Positions 17,171 through 26,021 of a stretch of 64,000 bases of DNA are shown here, piece by piece. The stretch spans positions 310,001 through 374,000 of the forward strand of contig NZ_QRGC01000002.1 in the NCBI RefSeq assembly GCF_003448965.1, read 5' to 3'. Both the position numbers and the translations under genes were made by a program. The stretch comes from Oceanicella sp. SM1341 (GTDB lineage: Bacteria; Pseudomonadota; Alphaproteobacteria; Rhodobacterales; Rhodobacteraceae). How positions within the stretch are numbered: the first letter of the stretch is position 1; each line of letters begins with the position of its first letter. The notes under the pieces are model-generated. The model ran no database searches and had not been told where the DNA came from. It was given only the letters and a program-made list of their open reading frames with translations.

Positions 17171-18979
17171 ATGGCGGGCGAAGCGGCACTTTCCGGGGCG
17201 GCGGAACCGGCGCCCCTGCTCGGCGTCGCCGCCTCCGTCACCGGGCACCGCTGGGTGGCGCCCGGGCTGGAGCGCGACCGCCAGGCCCTCGCCCTGCTGC
17301 AGGCCACCGGCCTGCCGGACCCGGTCTGCCGCATCCTCGCCGCCCGCGGCGTGCCCGCGCCCGAGGCCGAGGCCTTCCTCGCCCCCTCGCTGCGCGAGCT
17401 CACCCCCGACCCCTCCGCGCTGCGCGACATGGACCGCGCGGCCGAGCTGCTGGTCGAGGCCGCCCTCGGGCGGGCGCGCGTGGCGATCTTCGGCGACTAC
17501 GATGTCGACGGCGCCTCCTCCTCGGCGCTGCTGTTCCGCTGGCTCGCCGGCTTCGGCATCGCCGCGACCATCTACATCCCCGACCGGATCGACGAGGGCT
17601 ACGGCCCCAACGTGCCGGCCATGGAGCGCCTCGCCCGCGCGCATGACATGGTGATCTGCGTCGATTGCGGCACGCTCTCGCACGGGCCGGTGGCCGCCGC
17701 CCGGGCCGCTGGCGCGAAGGTGCTCATCCTCGACCACCACCTCGCCGGCGAAACCCTGCCCGAGGCTGAGGCGGTGGTGAACCCCAACCGCCAGGACGAG
17801 GACGGCAGCCTCGGCCATCTCTGCGCCGCCGGCGTGGTGTTCCTGCTGCTCGTCGCCGCCAACCGCCTGCTGCGCGGCCGCGGCCGGCCCGGGCCCGACC
17901 TGATGTCGTTGCTCGACATCGTGGCCCTCGCCACCGTGGCCGACGTGGCGCCGCTCATCGGCTTCAACCGCGCGCTGGTGCGCCAGGGGCTGAAGGTGAT
18001 GGCCCAGCGGCGCAACCGCGGGCTCGCGGCGCTCTCCGACGTGGCGCGCATGGCCAGCGCCCCCACCTCCTACCACCTGGGCTTCCTGCTGGGCCCGCGC
18101 ATCAACGCCGGCGGCCGGGTGGGCGACGCGGCGCTCGGCGCCCGGCTGCTGTGCACCGAGGACGCGGCCGAGGCCTCCGCCATCGCCGAACGGCTGGAGG
18201 AGCTGAACCGCGCCCGCCAGGAGATCGAGGCCGGCGTGCTCGTCGCCGCCACCGCGCAGGCCGAGGCGCGCGGCGCCGAGGGCCCGCTGGTCTGGGCGGC
18301 GGGCGAGGGCTGGCACCCCGGCGTGGTCGGCATCGTCGCCTCGCGGCTCAAGGAGGCGTTCAACCGCCCCGCCATCGTCATCGGCATCGACCGCGCGCTG
18401 GGCGAGGGCAAGGGCTCGGGCCGCTCGGTCACCGGGGTCGACCTCGGCGCCGCCATCGCCCGGCTCGCCGCCGAGGGGCTGCTGGTGAAGGGCGGCGGCC
18501 ACCGCATGGCGGCCGGCCTCACGGTCGACCCCGACGGGGTGGAGCCGGCGATGGAGCGCCTCGCCGCCCTGCTCGCCCGCCAGGGCGCGGGGCAGGGCGG
18601 GCCGGCCGACCTCGCCATCGACGGCGTGCTCGCCCCCTCCGGCGCCACGGTCGACCTGCTGGAGACGCTGGAGCGCGCCGGGCCCTACGGTGCCTCTGCC
18701 CCGGCGCCGCGCTTCGTGCTGCCCGGCGTGCGCCTCGCCCGGGTGCGCCAGGCGGGCGAGAGCCACGTGCAGATCACCTGCACCGACCTCAACGGCGGCC
18801 GGCTCGACGGCATCGCCTTCCGCGCGCTCAACGGCCCGCTCGGCCCCTTCCTGCTCGACCATGCCGGCCGCTCGGTCCACCTCGCCGGCCGGCTCGAGAT
18901 CGACGACTGGAACGGCCGCCGCCGGGCGAAACTGCGCGTCGAGGACGCCGCCCCGGCGGATGACGAAACAAACCTCTGA
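17171..18979 (+). CDS. recJ: Single-stranded-DNA-specific exonuclease RecJ
   Basis: RecJ 5'-3' exonuclease of 602 residues, acting in recombination and mismatch repair. DHH phosphoesterase motifs are all visible: VAIFGDYDVDGASSSALL, VICVDCGT, LILDHHLAGE, and the DHHA1 motif VKGGGHRMAAGLTV. A C-terminal OB-like domain (QITCTDLNGGRLDGIAF) completes the protein. I chose the ATG at 17171 (MAGEAAL); the frame extends 36 codons upstream into the repeat element, which is unlikely to be coding. Confidence 0.95.
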   Translation: MAGEAALSGAAEPAPLLGVAASVTGHRWVAPGLERDRQALALLQATGLPDPVCRILAARGVPAPEAEAFLAPSLRELTPDPSALRDMDRAAELLVEAALGRARVAIFGDYDVDGASSSALLFRWLAGFGIAATIYIPDRIDEGYGPNVPAMERLARAHDMVICVDCGTLSHGPVAAARAAGAKVLILDHHLAGETLPEAEAVVNPNRQDEDGSLGHLCAAGVVFLLLVAANRLLRGRGRPGPDLMSLLDIVALATVADVAPLIGFNRALVRQGLKVMAQRRNRGLAALSDVARMASAPTSYHLGFLLGPRINAGGRVGDAALGARLLCTEDAAEASAIAERLEELNRARQEIEAGVLVAATAQAEARGAEGPLVWAAGEGWHPGVVGIVASRLKEAFNRPAIVIGIDRALGEGKGSGRSVTGVDLGAAIARLAAEGLLVKGGGHRMAAGLTVDPDGVEPAMERLAALLARQGAGQGGPADLAIDGVLAPSGATVDLLETLERAGPYGASAPAPRFVLPGVRLARVRQAGESHVQITCTDLNGGRLDGIAFRALNGPLGPFLLDHAGRSVHLAGRLEIDDWNGRRRAKLRVEDAAPADDETNL

Positions 18980-18996
18980 TGCGACCAAATTTCCGC

Positions 18997-19025
18997 TTGC
19001 GCGGTGCCGGGCGAGCGACTAAACA
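18997..19025 (+). promoter_or_regulatory. Promoter of tRNA-Glu(TTC)
   Basis: TTGCGC at 18997-19002, a 17-base spacer and TAAACA at 19020-19025, placing the start point about ten bases before the tRNA. The same arrangement with 17-base spacing precedes the second tRNA-Glu, which supports it. Confidence 0.65.
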
Positions 19026-19041
19026 CCCCTCCACACACCGG

Positions 19042-19117
19042 GCGCCCTTCGTCTAGTGGTCTAGGACACCGCCCTTTCACGGCGGCAACACGGGTTCGAA
19101 CCCCGTAGGGCGTACCA
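19042..19117 (+). tRNA. tRNA-Glu (TTC)
   Basis: 76-nt cloverleaf with encoded CCA. The acceptor GCGCCCT pairs with AGGGCGT, the anticodon stem CCGCC/GGCGG closes loop CTTTCAC with anticodon TTC, and the T arm is ACGGGTTCGAACCCCGT. It is the first of two near-identical tRNA-Glu genes. Confidence 0.97.
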
Positions 19118-19174
19118 CCTTCCCGGCAACGGATGCGGCAGGAAGAAAGTCTCGACAGGGATCATCTTTTCCGC

Positions 19175-19203
19175 TTGCACCCGCCAACGGGACCGACTAA
19201 ATA
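19175..19203 (+). promoter_or_regulatory. Promoter of tRNA-Glu(CTC)
   Basis: TTGCAC at 19175-19180, 17-base spacer, TAAATA at 19198-19203. Both hexamers and the flanking CCGCTTGC and CGACTAAA blocks are shared with the upstream tRNA gene, indicating that promoter and tRNA were duplicated together. Confidence 0.65.
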
Positions 19204-19219
19204 CCCGCCCACACCCCGG

Positions 19220-19295
19220 GCGCCCTTCGTCTAGTGGTCTAGGACACCGCCCTCTCACGGCGGCAACACGGGTTCGAACCCCGTAGGGCGTACCA
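19220..19295 (+). tRNA. tRNA-Glu (CTC)
   Basis: 76-nt cloverleaf with CCA. It appears identical to the upstream tRNA-Glu except in the anticodon loop, CTCTCAC, giving anticodon CTC. The single-base anticodon difference and shared upstream sequence point to tandem duplication. Confidence 0.97.
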
Positions 19296-19436
19296 ACCTC
19301 CCCCGGCGGATTTCCCCGATTTCGCAAGAAGATATCGCCCCACCGCTCCGGCGGCGCGCGGATGCGTCTTGCGGTAACGCTCTCTTCAGGGCTCGTCTCT
19401 AACGTGCATCGCAGCAAGGCCGGCCCGGCGCCTGCC

Positions 19437-19463
19437 GTCTGTCGCTGTCTGTCGCTGTCTGTC
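19437..19463 (+). repeat. Short tandem repeat in the chemoreceptor leader
   Basis: Unit GTCTGTCGCT is repeated about 2.7 times immediately before the chemoreceptor ribosome site. A CGGAGAGAT sequence also occurs twice (near 19475 and 19485), the second forming the ribosome-binding region. Slippage here could vary spacing, but this is speculative. Confidence 0.45.
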
Positions 19464-19495
19464 ACGGAGAGATCCTCCCCTGCCCGGAGAGATGC

Positions 19496-21805
19496 ATGCC
19501 TAGGATCCAGGACCTGAAGCTGGCGCACGCCATGATTCTCGCAGTGGTCGCGCCCGCTATTGCCGCCATCGTCTTCAGTTATCAGCTCGCGCGCGAAAAC
19601 CTCTCCGAGCTGCGCGAGTTCGAGGCGATCGAGCGGATGGTCGTGCTGGCCGGGCATCTGAGCGACCTCGTGCACGAACAGCAGCGCGAGCGCGGGGCGA
19701 CCGCGGTGTTCCTCAACAGCGAGGGGAGGCGCTTCGCCGAAGTCCTCGCCGGCCAGAGGCTCGACACCGACGCTCGCCGTGCCGCGCTGGAGACGGCGCT
19801 CGCCGGCTTCGACGTGGCGGGCGCCGGCCCGCGTTTCGCCGCCGATCTCGCGGCACTGCAGGACCGGCTGTCGCGGCTCGGCAGCATCCGCCGCGAGGTC
19901 GACGCGCAGGGCATCCCCCTCGGCGCCGCGCTGGAGTATTACACCGGGAGCAATGCCCTCGCGCTCTCGCTGGTGAGCCGGGTGGCCGAGGTCAGCGCCG
20001 ACCCGGACGTGGTGATGTCCGTCCTGGGCTACGTAAGCTTCCTGCAGGCCAAGGAACGCGCCGGCATCGAGCGGGCGGTGGGGGCTGCCTCCTTCGCCGT
20101 CGGGCGCTTCACGCCCGTGCTGATGAACCGGTTCGAGGAACTGGTGAGCGCGCAGAAGCTCTATCACGCCAACTTCCTCGCACATGCCCCGGACGCGCAA
20201 CGCGCCCGGTTCGAGGAGATGATGCAGGGCCCGGCCGCGCGCGAGGTGGAACGCCTGCGCGAGATCGCCTTCCGCGGCGGTCTCGAGGGCGCGCTGGAGG
20301 GCACGGATGCGGCGACCTGGTTCGATGCCATCTCCGAGAAGATCAACGCCCTGCATGCATTCGAGGACCTGCTGACGGAGGATCTCCGCGCCCTGGCCGA
20401 AAGCCGGCGCGCCGCGGCGGAGCGCGGGCTCACCCTCGTCACCGTCACCTGCGTGCTGGCGCTCTTCGTCTGCGGCATCGTCTCGGCGATCCTGCTCGGC
20501 GGCCTCAGCCGGGGCATGAGGCAGGTGTTGCGGCCCATGCAGGAGATGTCGGAGGGAAACCTCGACGTGGCGCTCCCCCCGGAGCGCCGTAACGAGATCG
20601 GGGCCATCGTGCGCGCGCTCGAGGTCTTCCGCGCAAACGCCCGCGCCCGGCTGGAAGAGGAGCGAGCGGCCGAGCGACGGCGCGAGCTGCGCGCGCAGCA
20701 GCTTGCCCGGCGTGCCGAGCAGACCGAGCGCCTGCGCAGCTCGCTTCGCGCAGCGGTCGAGGCGGGACAGGCCGGCGATTTCTCCGTGCGCGTCGACATC
20801 GCCTTCGAGGAGGACGAGCTTCGCACGCTGGCCCAGTCGGTGAACCGGCTGCTCGCCTCGGTCGAGGCCGGGATCGACGAGGTGGTGGTGATGCTGCGCG
20901 CCATGTCGAACGCCGATCTCACCCATCGCATCACCGGAGACCGGCAGGGCGCCTTCGCCGAGCTTCGCGACGGCGCGAATGCCACCGCGACCCGGCTTTC
21001 GGCCTTCATGAGCGAGATCGGTGCCGCGGTGCGCGGCGCGCTCGGTGGCGCGCGCGGCATCAACGACGGCGCGATCGACCTGGCCGCGCGCTCCGAATCC
21101 CAGGCCGCTTCCCTGCAGCAGACCGCGGCCACCATGGAGCAGCTCGCCGCCACCGTGCGCTCCAACTCCGTCGCCCTGCGCGAGGCGGAAAGCCTGGCCG
21201 GCGGCATGACCGAAACCTCCCGCAGCGGCGAGGAGACGGTGAATCGCGCGGTCGAGGCCGTGGGCCGCATCGAGCAGAATTCCATGCGCATCACCGACAT
21301 CATCTCGGTCATCCAGGCGATCGCCTTCCAGACCAACCTGCTCGCACTGAACGCGGCGGTGGAGGCGGCCCGGGCCGGAGAGGCGGGCAAGGGCTTCGCC
21401 GTGGTGGCGAGCGAGGTGCGTGAACTGGCACAGCGCTCATCCGACGCGGCGCGCGACATCACCGAGCTGATCAGGGAATCCACCGTCTCCGTCGCCGACG
21501 GGGTGCGGCTGGTGGCAGACACCGGGCAGGCGCTCTCGGCCATCAACGTCTCCATCGCCGAGCTCTCCTCCAACATCCGCTCGGTCTCCGAGGCGGGGCA
21601 GGAGCAGAACCGGGGCATCGAGGAAATCTCGCAGTCCATCGCCAGTCTCGACAACATCACCCAGCAGAACGCCCAGCTGTCCGACAAGTCGGTGAGCCTC
21701 GCACGCGGGCTCAGCGACCAGATCGGCACCCTGTCCGACAGCATGTCGCGCTTCCGGCTGATCGAGGAACCTGCCGCGCGCGACGCGTCGCCCCGCGCGG
21801 CGTGA
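19496..21805 (+). CDS. Methyl-accepting chemotaxis protein with NIT sensor domain
   Basis: Transmembrane chemoreceptor of 769 residues. After a first helix (about 10-30) comes an all-helical NIT (nitrate/nitrite sensing, PF08376-type) domain: LVHEQQRERGATAVFLNSEG and later SFLQAKERAGIERAVGA are its hallmarks. A second helix (about 312-335) leads to HAMP sequences (LRPMQEMSEGNLDVALP and a second HAMP-like stretch) and a full signalling domain with the hairpin tip QTNLLALNAAVEAARAGE. No C-terminal CheR/CheB docking pentapeptide is seen. NIT proteins are thought to respond to nitrate or nitrite; the ligand here is inference. No che genes are nearby. Confidence 0.9.
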   Translation: MPRIQDLKLAHAMILAVVAPAIAAIVFSYQLARENLSELREFEAIERMVVLAGHLSDLVHEQQRERGATAVFLNSEGRRFAEVLAGQRLDTDARRAALETALAGFDVAGAGPRFAADLAALQDRLSRLGSIRREVDAQGIPLGAALEYYTGSNALALSLVSRVAEVSADPDVVMSVLGYVSFLQAKERAGIERAVGAASFAVGRFTPVLMNRFEELVSAQKLYHANFLAHAPDAQRARFEEMMQGPAAREVERLREIAFRGGLEGALEGTDAATWFDAISEKINALHAFEDLLTEDLRALAESRRAAAERGLTLVTVTCVLALFVCGIVSAILLGGLSRGMRQVLRPMQEMSEGNLDVALPPERRNEIGAIVRALEVFRANARARLEEERAAERRRELRAQQLARRAEQTERLRSSLRAAVEAGQAGDFSVRVDIAFEEDELRTLAQSVNRLLASVEAGIDEVVVMLRAMSNADLTHRITGDRQGAFAELRDGANATATRLSAFMSEIGAAVRGALGGARGINDGAIDLAARSESQAASLQQTAATMEQLAATVRSNSVALREAESLAGGMTETSRSGEETVNRAVEAVGRIEQNSMRITDIISVIQAIAFQTNLLALNAAVEAARAGEAGKGFAVVASEVRELAQRSSDAARDITELIRESTVSVADGVRLVADTGQALSAINVSIAELSSNIRSVSEAGQEQNRGIEEISQSIASLDNITQQNAQLSDKSVSLARGLSDQIGTLSDSMSRFRLIEEPAARDASPRAA

Positions 21806-21996
21806 GGGCGGCGTCGCGCCTTCCGCCGCCGCGCCGGCGGTGGCGCGAGCCGGGAGAGCGCGCAGCACAGTCTGGCGCCTTCGCCGCGCGCGTGGTGCGG
21901 GCACGGCGTCGCAGGCCCTCGCGGCCCCGCGTGATTGACACTCTCCCCGGCCTGTGCTGCCCTTTGGCCTACGGGTCCAGCAAGGGGAAAACCACA

Positions 21997-22950
21997 GTGA
22001 AGAATGCATTTCGATTCGGCAGCATTGCTGCCCTTTTTGCCGCCGCAGCCGCCCTGCCGGCGATGGCGCAGAACACGCCGGTTGCCATCGGCATGAGCGG
22101 CTGGACCGGTTTCGGCCCGCTCACCCTCGCCGCCGAGGCGGGGCTGTTCGAGCAGGCCGGGCTCGACGTGAACATCGTGAAGATCCCGCAGAAGGACCGC
22201 CACCTCGCCATCGCCTCCGGCGACATCCAGTGTGCCGCGACCACGGTGGAGACCTTCATGATCTGGAACGCCAACGGCGTGAAGATCAAGCAGCTCTTCC
22301 AGCTCGACATGTCCCACGGCGCCGACGGCATGGTGGTGCGCAACGACATCGCCTCCATCGCCGACCTGAAGGGCAAGACCGTCGCGGCCTCCGCCCCCGG
22401 CACCTCGCCCTATTTCGTGCTGCTGTGGATGCTCAACGAGAACGGGCTCTCGAAGGATGACGTGACCATCGCCAACCTCGAGCCCTCCGCCGCCGCCCAG
22501 GCCTTCATCGCCGGCCAGAACGACGCCGCGATGACCTACGAGCCCTACCTCTCCGCCGTGCGCGACAAGCCGGAGGCCGGCAAGATCATCGCCACCACGC
22601 TCGACTACCCGGTGGTGATGGACACGCTGGGCTGCACGCCCGAGTTCATCGAGGAAAACCCCGAGGCGGTGAAGGCGCTGGCCGAGGGCTATTACGCCGC
22701 GCTCGACATGATCGCCAGCGACCAGCAGAAGGCCTACGAGATCATGGGCTCGGATGTGAACCAGTCGGCCGAGGATTTCGGCAAGTCCGCCGCCTATCTC
22801 GAGTGGCAGGGCAAGGACGCGAGCGCCGAGTTCATGAAGACCGGCCTGCCCGAGTTCTACGAGAAGGCCGGTCCGCTGCTGCTCGACGCCGGCATCATCC
22901 GCGAGATCCCGGCCACCGAGGACCTCGTCGACACGTCCTGGGCCGAGTGA
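21997..22950 (+). CDS. NMT1/SsuA-type ABC transporter substrate-binding protein
   Basis: Periplasmic binding protein, 317 residues, with a Sec signal peptide ending PAMAQ. Mature sequence motifs GWTGFGPLTLAAEAGLFEQAGLDV, DLKGKTVAASAPGTSPYFVLLWML and GQNDAAMTYEPYL fit the nitrate/sulfonate/taurine/pyrimidine-precursor (NMT1-like) family. The start is a GTG at 21997 preceded by AAGGGGAAA; starts further upstream would add non-signal sequence. It heads an operon with a permease and an ATPase. Substrate is not decidable; the neighbouring NIT chemoreceptor makes nitrate worth testing but no NrtA-specific motif was seen. Confidence 0.85.
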   Translation: MKNAFRFGSIAALFAAAAALPAMAQNTPVAIGMSGWTGFGPLTLAAEAGLFEQAGLDVNIVKIPQKDRHLAIASGDIQCAATTVETFMIWNANGVKIKQLFQLDMSHGADGMVVRNDIASIADLKGKTVAASAPGTSPYFVLLWMLNENGLSKDDVTIANLEPSAAAQAFIAGQNDAAMTYEPYLSAVRDKPEAGKIIATTLDYPVVMDTLGCTPEFIEENPEAVKALAEGYYAALDMIASDQQKAYEIMGSDVNQSAEDFGKSAAYLEWQGKDASAEFMKTGLPEFYEKAGPLLLDAGIIREIPATEDLVDTSWAE

Positions 22951-22991
22951 AGGCTCGGCGGGCGCGCGCCCTGCGCGCCCGCACCACCGCG

Positions 22992-23807
22992 ATGACCGCC
23001 CCGACCGCGCCCCGCTCCGCCCTCCGCCGCGCCATGCGCCCGCTGCGCCCCGCCTCCCCGGCGATGCGCGTCGGGCTCGGGCTTGCCTTCTTCGTTCTCT
23101 TCGTCGCGCTCTGGGCGCTGGCGACCTTCGGCGGCCTCGTCTCGCCGTTCTTCCTCGCCGACCCGTTCACCATGCTGCAGGAAGGCTGGCTGCTGTTCAC
23201 CAGATTCGGCTTCATCGGCGACATCGGCATCACCGTGTGGCGGGTGTTCGGCGGCTTCATCCTGGCCGGGCTCGTCGCCGTGCCACTGGGCATCCTGATG
23301 GGCGCCTACAAGCCGGTGGAGGCGTTTCTCGAGCCCTTCGTGAGCTTCGCGCGCTACCTGCCGGCCTCGGCCTTCATCCCGCTGCTCATCCTCTGGGCCG
23401 GCATCGGCGAAACCCAGAAGCTGCTGGTGATCTTCATCGGCGCGGTGTTCCAGATCATCCTGATGGTGGCCGGCGCCGTGGGCGGCACAAGGCGCGACCT
23501 GGTCGAGGCGGCCTACACGCTCGGCGCCACCGACGGCGGCGTGGTGCGCCGCGTGCTCATCCCCGCCGCGGCGCCGCAGATCGCCGAGATCCTGCGGCTG
23601 GTGCTGGGCTGGGCCTGGACCTATGTCATCGTCGCCGAGCTCATCGGCTCCTCCGCCGGCATCGGCCACATGATCGTGGACAGCCAGGCCCTGCTCAACA
23701 CCGGGCAGATCATCTTCGGCATCATCGTCATCGGCGTGATCGGGCTCATCTCCGACACCGCCTTCAAGGCGCTGAACCGCCGCCTCTTCGCATGGAGCCT
23801 CGCGTGA
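22992..23807 (+). CDS. SsuC/TauC-type ABC transporter permease
   Basis: Inner-membrane permease with about six helices. The binding-protein-dependent transport motif reads EAAYTLGATDGGVVRRVLIPAAAPQI, the EAA loop that contacts the ATPase. It is typical of nitrate/sulfonate/taurine importers. The ATG at 22992 gives a 271-residue protein; an alternative GTG at 22947 overlaps the stop of the binding-protein gene and would add 15 residues rich in Arg/Ala. The gene end overlaps the ATPase start. Confidence 0.85.
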   Translation: MTAPTAPRSALRRAMRPLRPASPAMRVGLGLAFFVLFVALWALATFGGLVSPFFLADPFTMLQEGWLLFTRFGFIGDIGITVWRVFGGFILAGLVAVPLGILMGAYKPVEAFLEPFVSFARYLPASAFIPLLILWAGIGETQKLLVIFIGAVFQIILMVAGAVGGTRRDLVEAAYTLGATDGGVVRRVLIPAAAPQIAEILRLVLGWAWTYVIVAELIGSSAGIGHMIVDSQALLNTGQIIFGIIVIGVIGLISDTAFKALNRRLFAWSLA

Positions 23808-24574
23808 TCGAGATCGAGGGCGTCGCCCGCACCTTCCCCGGCGCACGGGGCCGCAGCCCCACCCGCGCGCTCGAGCCCGTGCGCCTCTCCGTGGCGCGCA
23901 ACGACTTCGTGACCATCCTCGGGCCCTCGGGCTGCGGCAAGTCCACCCTGCTGCGCATCGTCGCCGGGCTCGACGAGGCCACCGAGGGCCAGGTGCGCCT
24001 GCCCTCCGGCCCGGTCACCGGCCCGGGGCCGGACAGGGGCATGGTCTTCCAGTCCTACACGCTGTTCCCCTGGCTCACCGTGGCCGAGAACATCGCCTTC
24101 GGCCTGCGCGAGAAGCGCATGCCGAAGGCCGAGCGGGCGGAAATCGTGGCCTTCTACGTCGACAAGGTCGGGCTGCGCGGCTTCGAGGGCCATCACCCGC
24201 GCCAGCTCTCGGGGGGCATGCAGCAGCGTGTCGCCATTGCCCGGGCACTGGCGAACGACCCCGCGGTGCTGCTGCTCGACGAGCCCTTCGGCGCGCTCGA
24301 CAACCAGACCCGCAGCCTGATGCAGGAGCTCCTGCTCAAGATCTGGGAGGACGACCGCAAGACGGTGCTCTTCGTAACCCATGACATCGAGGAGGCGATC
24401 TTCCTCGGCTCGCGCTGCGTGGTGATGACCGCGCGCCCGGGCCGGGTGAAGGCCGACATCCCGATCGGCCTGCCGCACCCGCGCCTCTACAAGCTCAAGA
24501 CCGCGCCGGAGTTCATGGCGCTGAAGGAGCGTCTCACCGAGGAGATCCGCGAGGAGGCGATCAAGGCCGCCTGA
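23804..24574 (+). CDS. SsuB/TauB-type ABC transporter ATP-binding protein
   Basis: ATPase subunit of about 256 residues. Walker A GPSGCGKST, Q-loop VFQSYTLFPWLTVAENIAFGL, signature LSGGMQQRVAIARAL, Walker B VLLLDEPFGALD and H-loop VTHDIEEA are intact. The C-terminal region (VMTARPGRVKADIPI) is typical of nitrate/sulfonate ATPases. I prefer the GTG at 23804, overlapping the permease stop (GTGA) and giving the usual MIEIEGV start; an ATG at 23792 is in frame. Confidence 0.88.
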   Translation: MIEIEGVARTFPGARGRSPTRALEPVRLSVARNDFVTILGPSGCGKSTLLRIVAGLDEATEGQVRLPSGPVTGPGPDRGMVFQSYTLFPWLTVAENIAFGLREKRMPKAERAEIVAFYVDKVGLRGFEGHHPRQLSGGMQQRVAIARALANDPAVLLLDEPFGALDNQTRSLMQELLLKIWEDDRKTVLFVTHDIEEAIFLGSRCVVMTARPGRVKADIPIGLPHPRLYKLKTAPEFMALKERLTEEIREEAIKAA

Positions 24575-24596
24575 GCGGCGGGGAGGGGAGGCGGCG

Positions 24597-25544
24597 ATGC
24601 GGCGCAAGTGGACAGGCCTCGCCGGCCGGCTGTCGGACACCGACCTGCGGCTGCTGCGCGTCTTCCTCACCGTGGTGGAGCACGAGGGGTTGGCGGCCTC
24701 GGAGCTGGCGCTCGACAAGTCGGTCTCGGCGATCTCGCTCGACATCTCCAAGCTCGAGACGCGTCTCGGCGCCACCCTGTGCCGGCGCGGCAAGGGCGGC
24801 TTCGCCCTCACCGAGGAGGGGCGCATCGTCTACAACGCGGCGCTGCAGCTCTTCACCGACATCGACCGCTTCCGCGACCGGATCGGCTCCGCGGCGCGGG
24901 AGATGGCCGGGCGCATCACCCTCTCGACCATCGACAATCTCGTCACCGTGGCCGAGGCGCCGCTGGTGCGCGCCCTCTCCGCCTTCCGGGCGGACTGGCC
25001 GAACGTGGTGCCGGTGCTGGACAGCGCCAGCGCCCAGGGCGTGGTGCAGGCGGTGGTGAAGGGCACGGCGGAAATCGGCATCACGGTGATGCCCCGCCCG
25101 GTGGACACGCTCGACGCCATCCCGCTGTTCCGCGAGGAGCTCCTGCTCTACTGCGGCGCCGGCCACCCGCTCTTCGCCCGCGCGGCCGAGGCCACGGTGG
25201 ACGAAGTGCAGGCCCACCGCCTGATCTGGCCCAGCGTGCGCGACGACCCGGCCTTCGACGAGGTGTTGTCGCGCTTCCCGCCCGGCGCGCGCTCCGACAA
25301 TCTCGACGGGCGGGTGCTGCTCCTGCTCTCGGGCGGCGACATCGGCTTCCTGCCGCCGGATTTCGCGGCCCCCTGGGTGGCGCGAGACGCCCTGCGCCCG
25401 CTCTGCCCGGAGGCGCTGCGCACGGAAAACGCCTTCCAGCTCGTTACCCGCCGTTCCGGCCAGCGCTCCTCGGCGGCGGAGGCAATGATCACCGAACTCC
25501 TCGGCGCCTTCCGTGCCGCCGGGCTCGCACCGGGTTCCGCTTGA
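24597..25544 (+). CDS. LysR family transcriptional regulator
   Basis: LysR-type regulator, 315 residues. The N-terminal helix-turn-helix is DLRLLRVFLTVVEHEGLAASELALDKSVSAISLDISKLETRLG; the co-inducer domain follows with GDIGFLPPDFAAPWVARDAL near the C terminus. The start has GGGAGGGGAGG upstream. It is 22 bases after the transporter ATPase gene on the same strand, so it probably regulates and is co-transcribed with that transporter. The C-terminal motif is shared with the LysR protein at 32117, suggesting a paralogous pair. Confidence 0.88.
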   Translation: MRRKWTGLAGRLSDTDLRLLRVFLTVVEHEGLAASELALDKSVSAISLDISKLETRLGATLCRRGKGGFALTEEGRIVYNAALQLFTDIDRFRDRIGSAAREMAGRITLSTIDNLVTVAEAPLVRALSAFRADWPNVVPVLDSASAQGVVQAVVKGTAEIGITVMPRPVDTLDAIPLFREELLLYCGAGHPLFARAAEATVDEVQAHRLIWPSVRDDPAFDEVLSRFPPGARSDNLDGRVLLLLSGGDIGFLPPDFAAPWVARDALRPLCPEALRTENAFQLVTRRSGQRSSAAEAMITELLGAFRAAGLAPGSA

Positions 25545-26021
25545 GGCCGGCCGCGCTGCCCGGCGACCGATGAAGGGAGCCAGCCCCCCGCCTCCCGCCC
25601 CGACACCGTGCCTTCCCTGGCACATCGGGCGCGGGCGCCGGATGCGCAGCATCCGGCCGGGCCCAAAGAGGCGATCACCGACAGGTGGGCGCATCACGGG
25701 AGAGCCCCGGCTGACGCTCGGGCCTGGTGACCGGTCCGGGGGGCCTCCCGCCCTCCGTCGACCCGCCCCTCGCGGGGCGCGTCTCCTGCGGTTTGGGCCG
25801 GGCCGCGCGTGCCGCGCGGCGCAGGCGCGAAGCGGCGGAGGGCAGCGCCCGGGGGCTTCAGGAGCCGGATCGGGAGCCGCCCTGTCCCACCCCTCGCGGA
25901 GCGATCGGGGAGAGGGGCGGGCGTCGTCGGATATGCAGCATCCGGCCGGGCCCGCGGAGGCCGTCAGCCCGAGGTGGCCGGATCGGAGTGCCACGCCCGC
26001 CCGGACCGTTGAGCGGCCGGT
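25545..26021. repeat. Convergent intergenic region with palindromic repeats
   Basis: A 477-base non-coding gap between a plus-strand lysR and a minus-strand isomerase gene. A 26-base sequence (CGGATGCGCAGCATCCGG...) occurs at 25639-25664 and, with two changes, at 25928-25953. The first copy is inside a perfect 9-bp hairpin GCCGGATGC/GCATCCGGC with a 3-base loop (25637-25657). Other CCCCTCGCGGGG-type short palindromes lie between. I see no gene. It may act as a bidirectional terminator or be a REP-like element. Confidence 0.6.

Noticed and set aside
21935-21963. Sigma70 promoter TTGACA-N17-TGCCCT before the NMT1-type operon
   Set aside because: The -35 is perfect but the -10 is poor, and no second feature supports it; not strong enough to annotate.
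25545-26021. CRISPR-like repeats in the intergenic gap
   Set aside because: Only two imperfect copies 289 bases apart, no regular spacing and no cas genes; they are better described as palindromic intergenic repeats.
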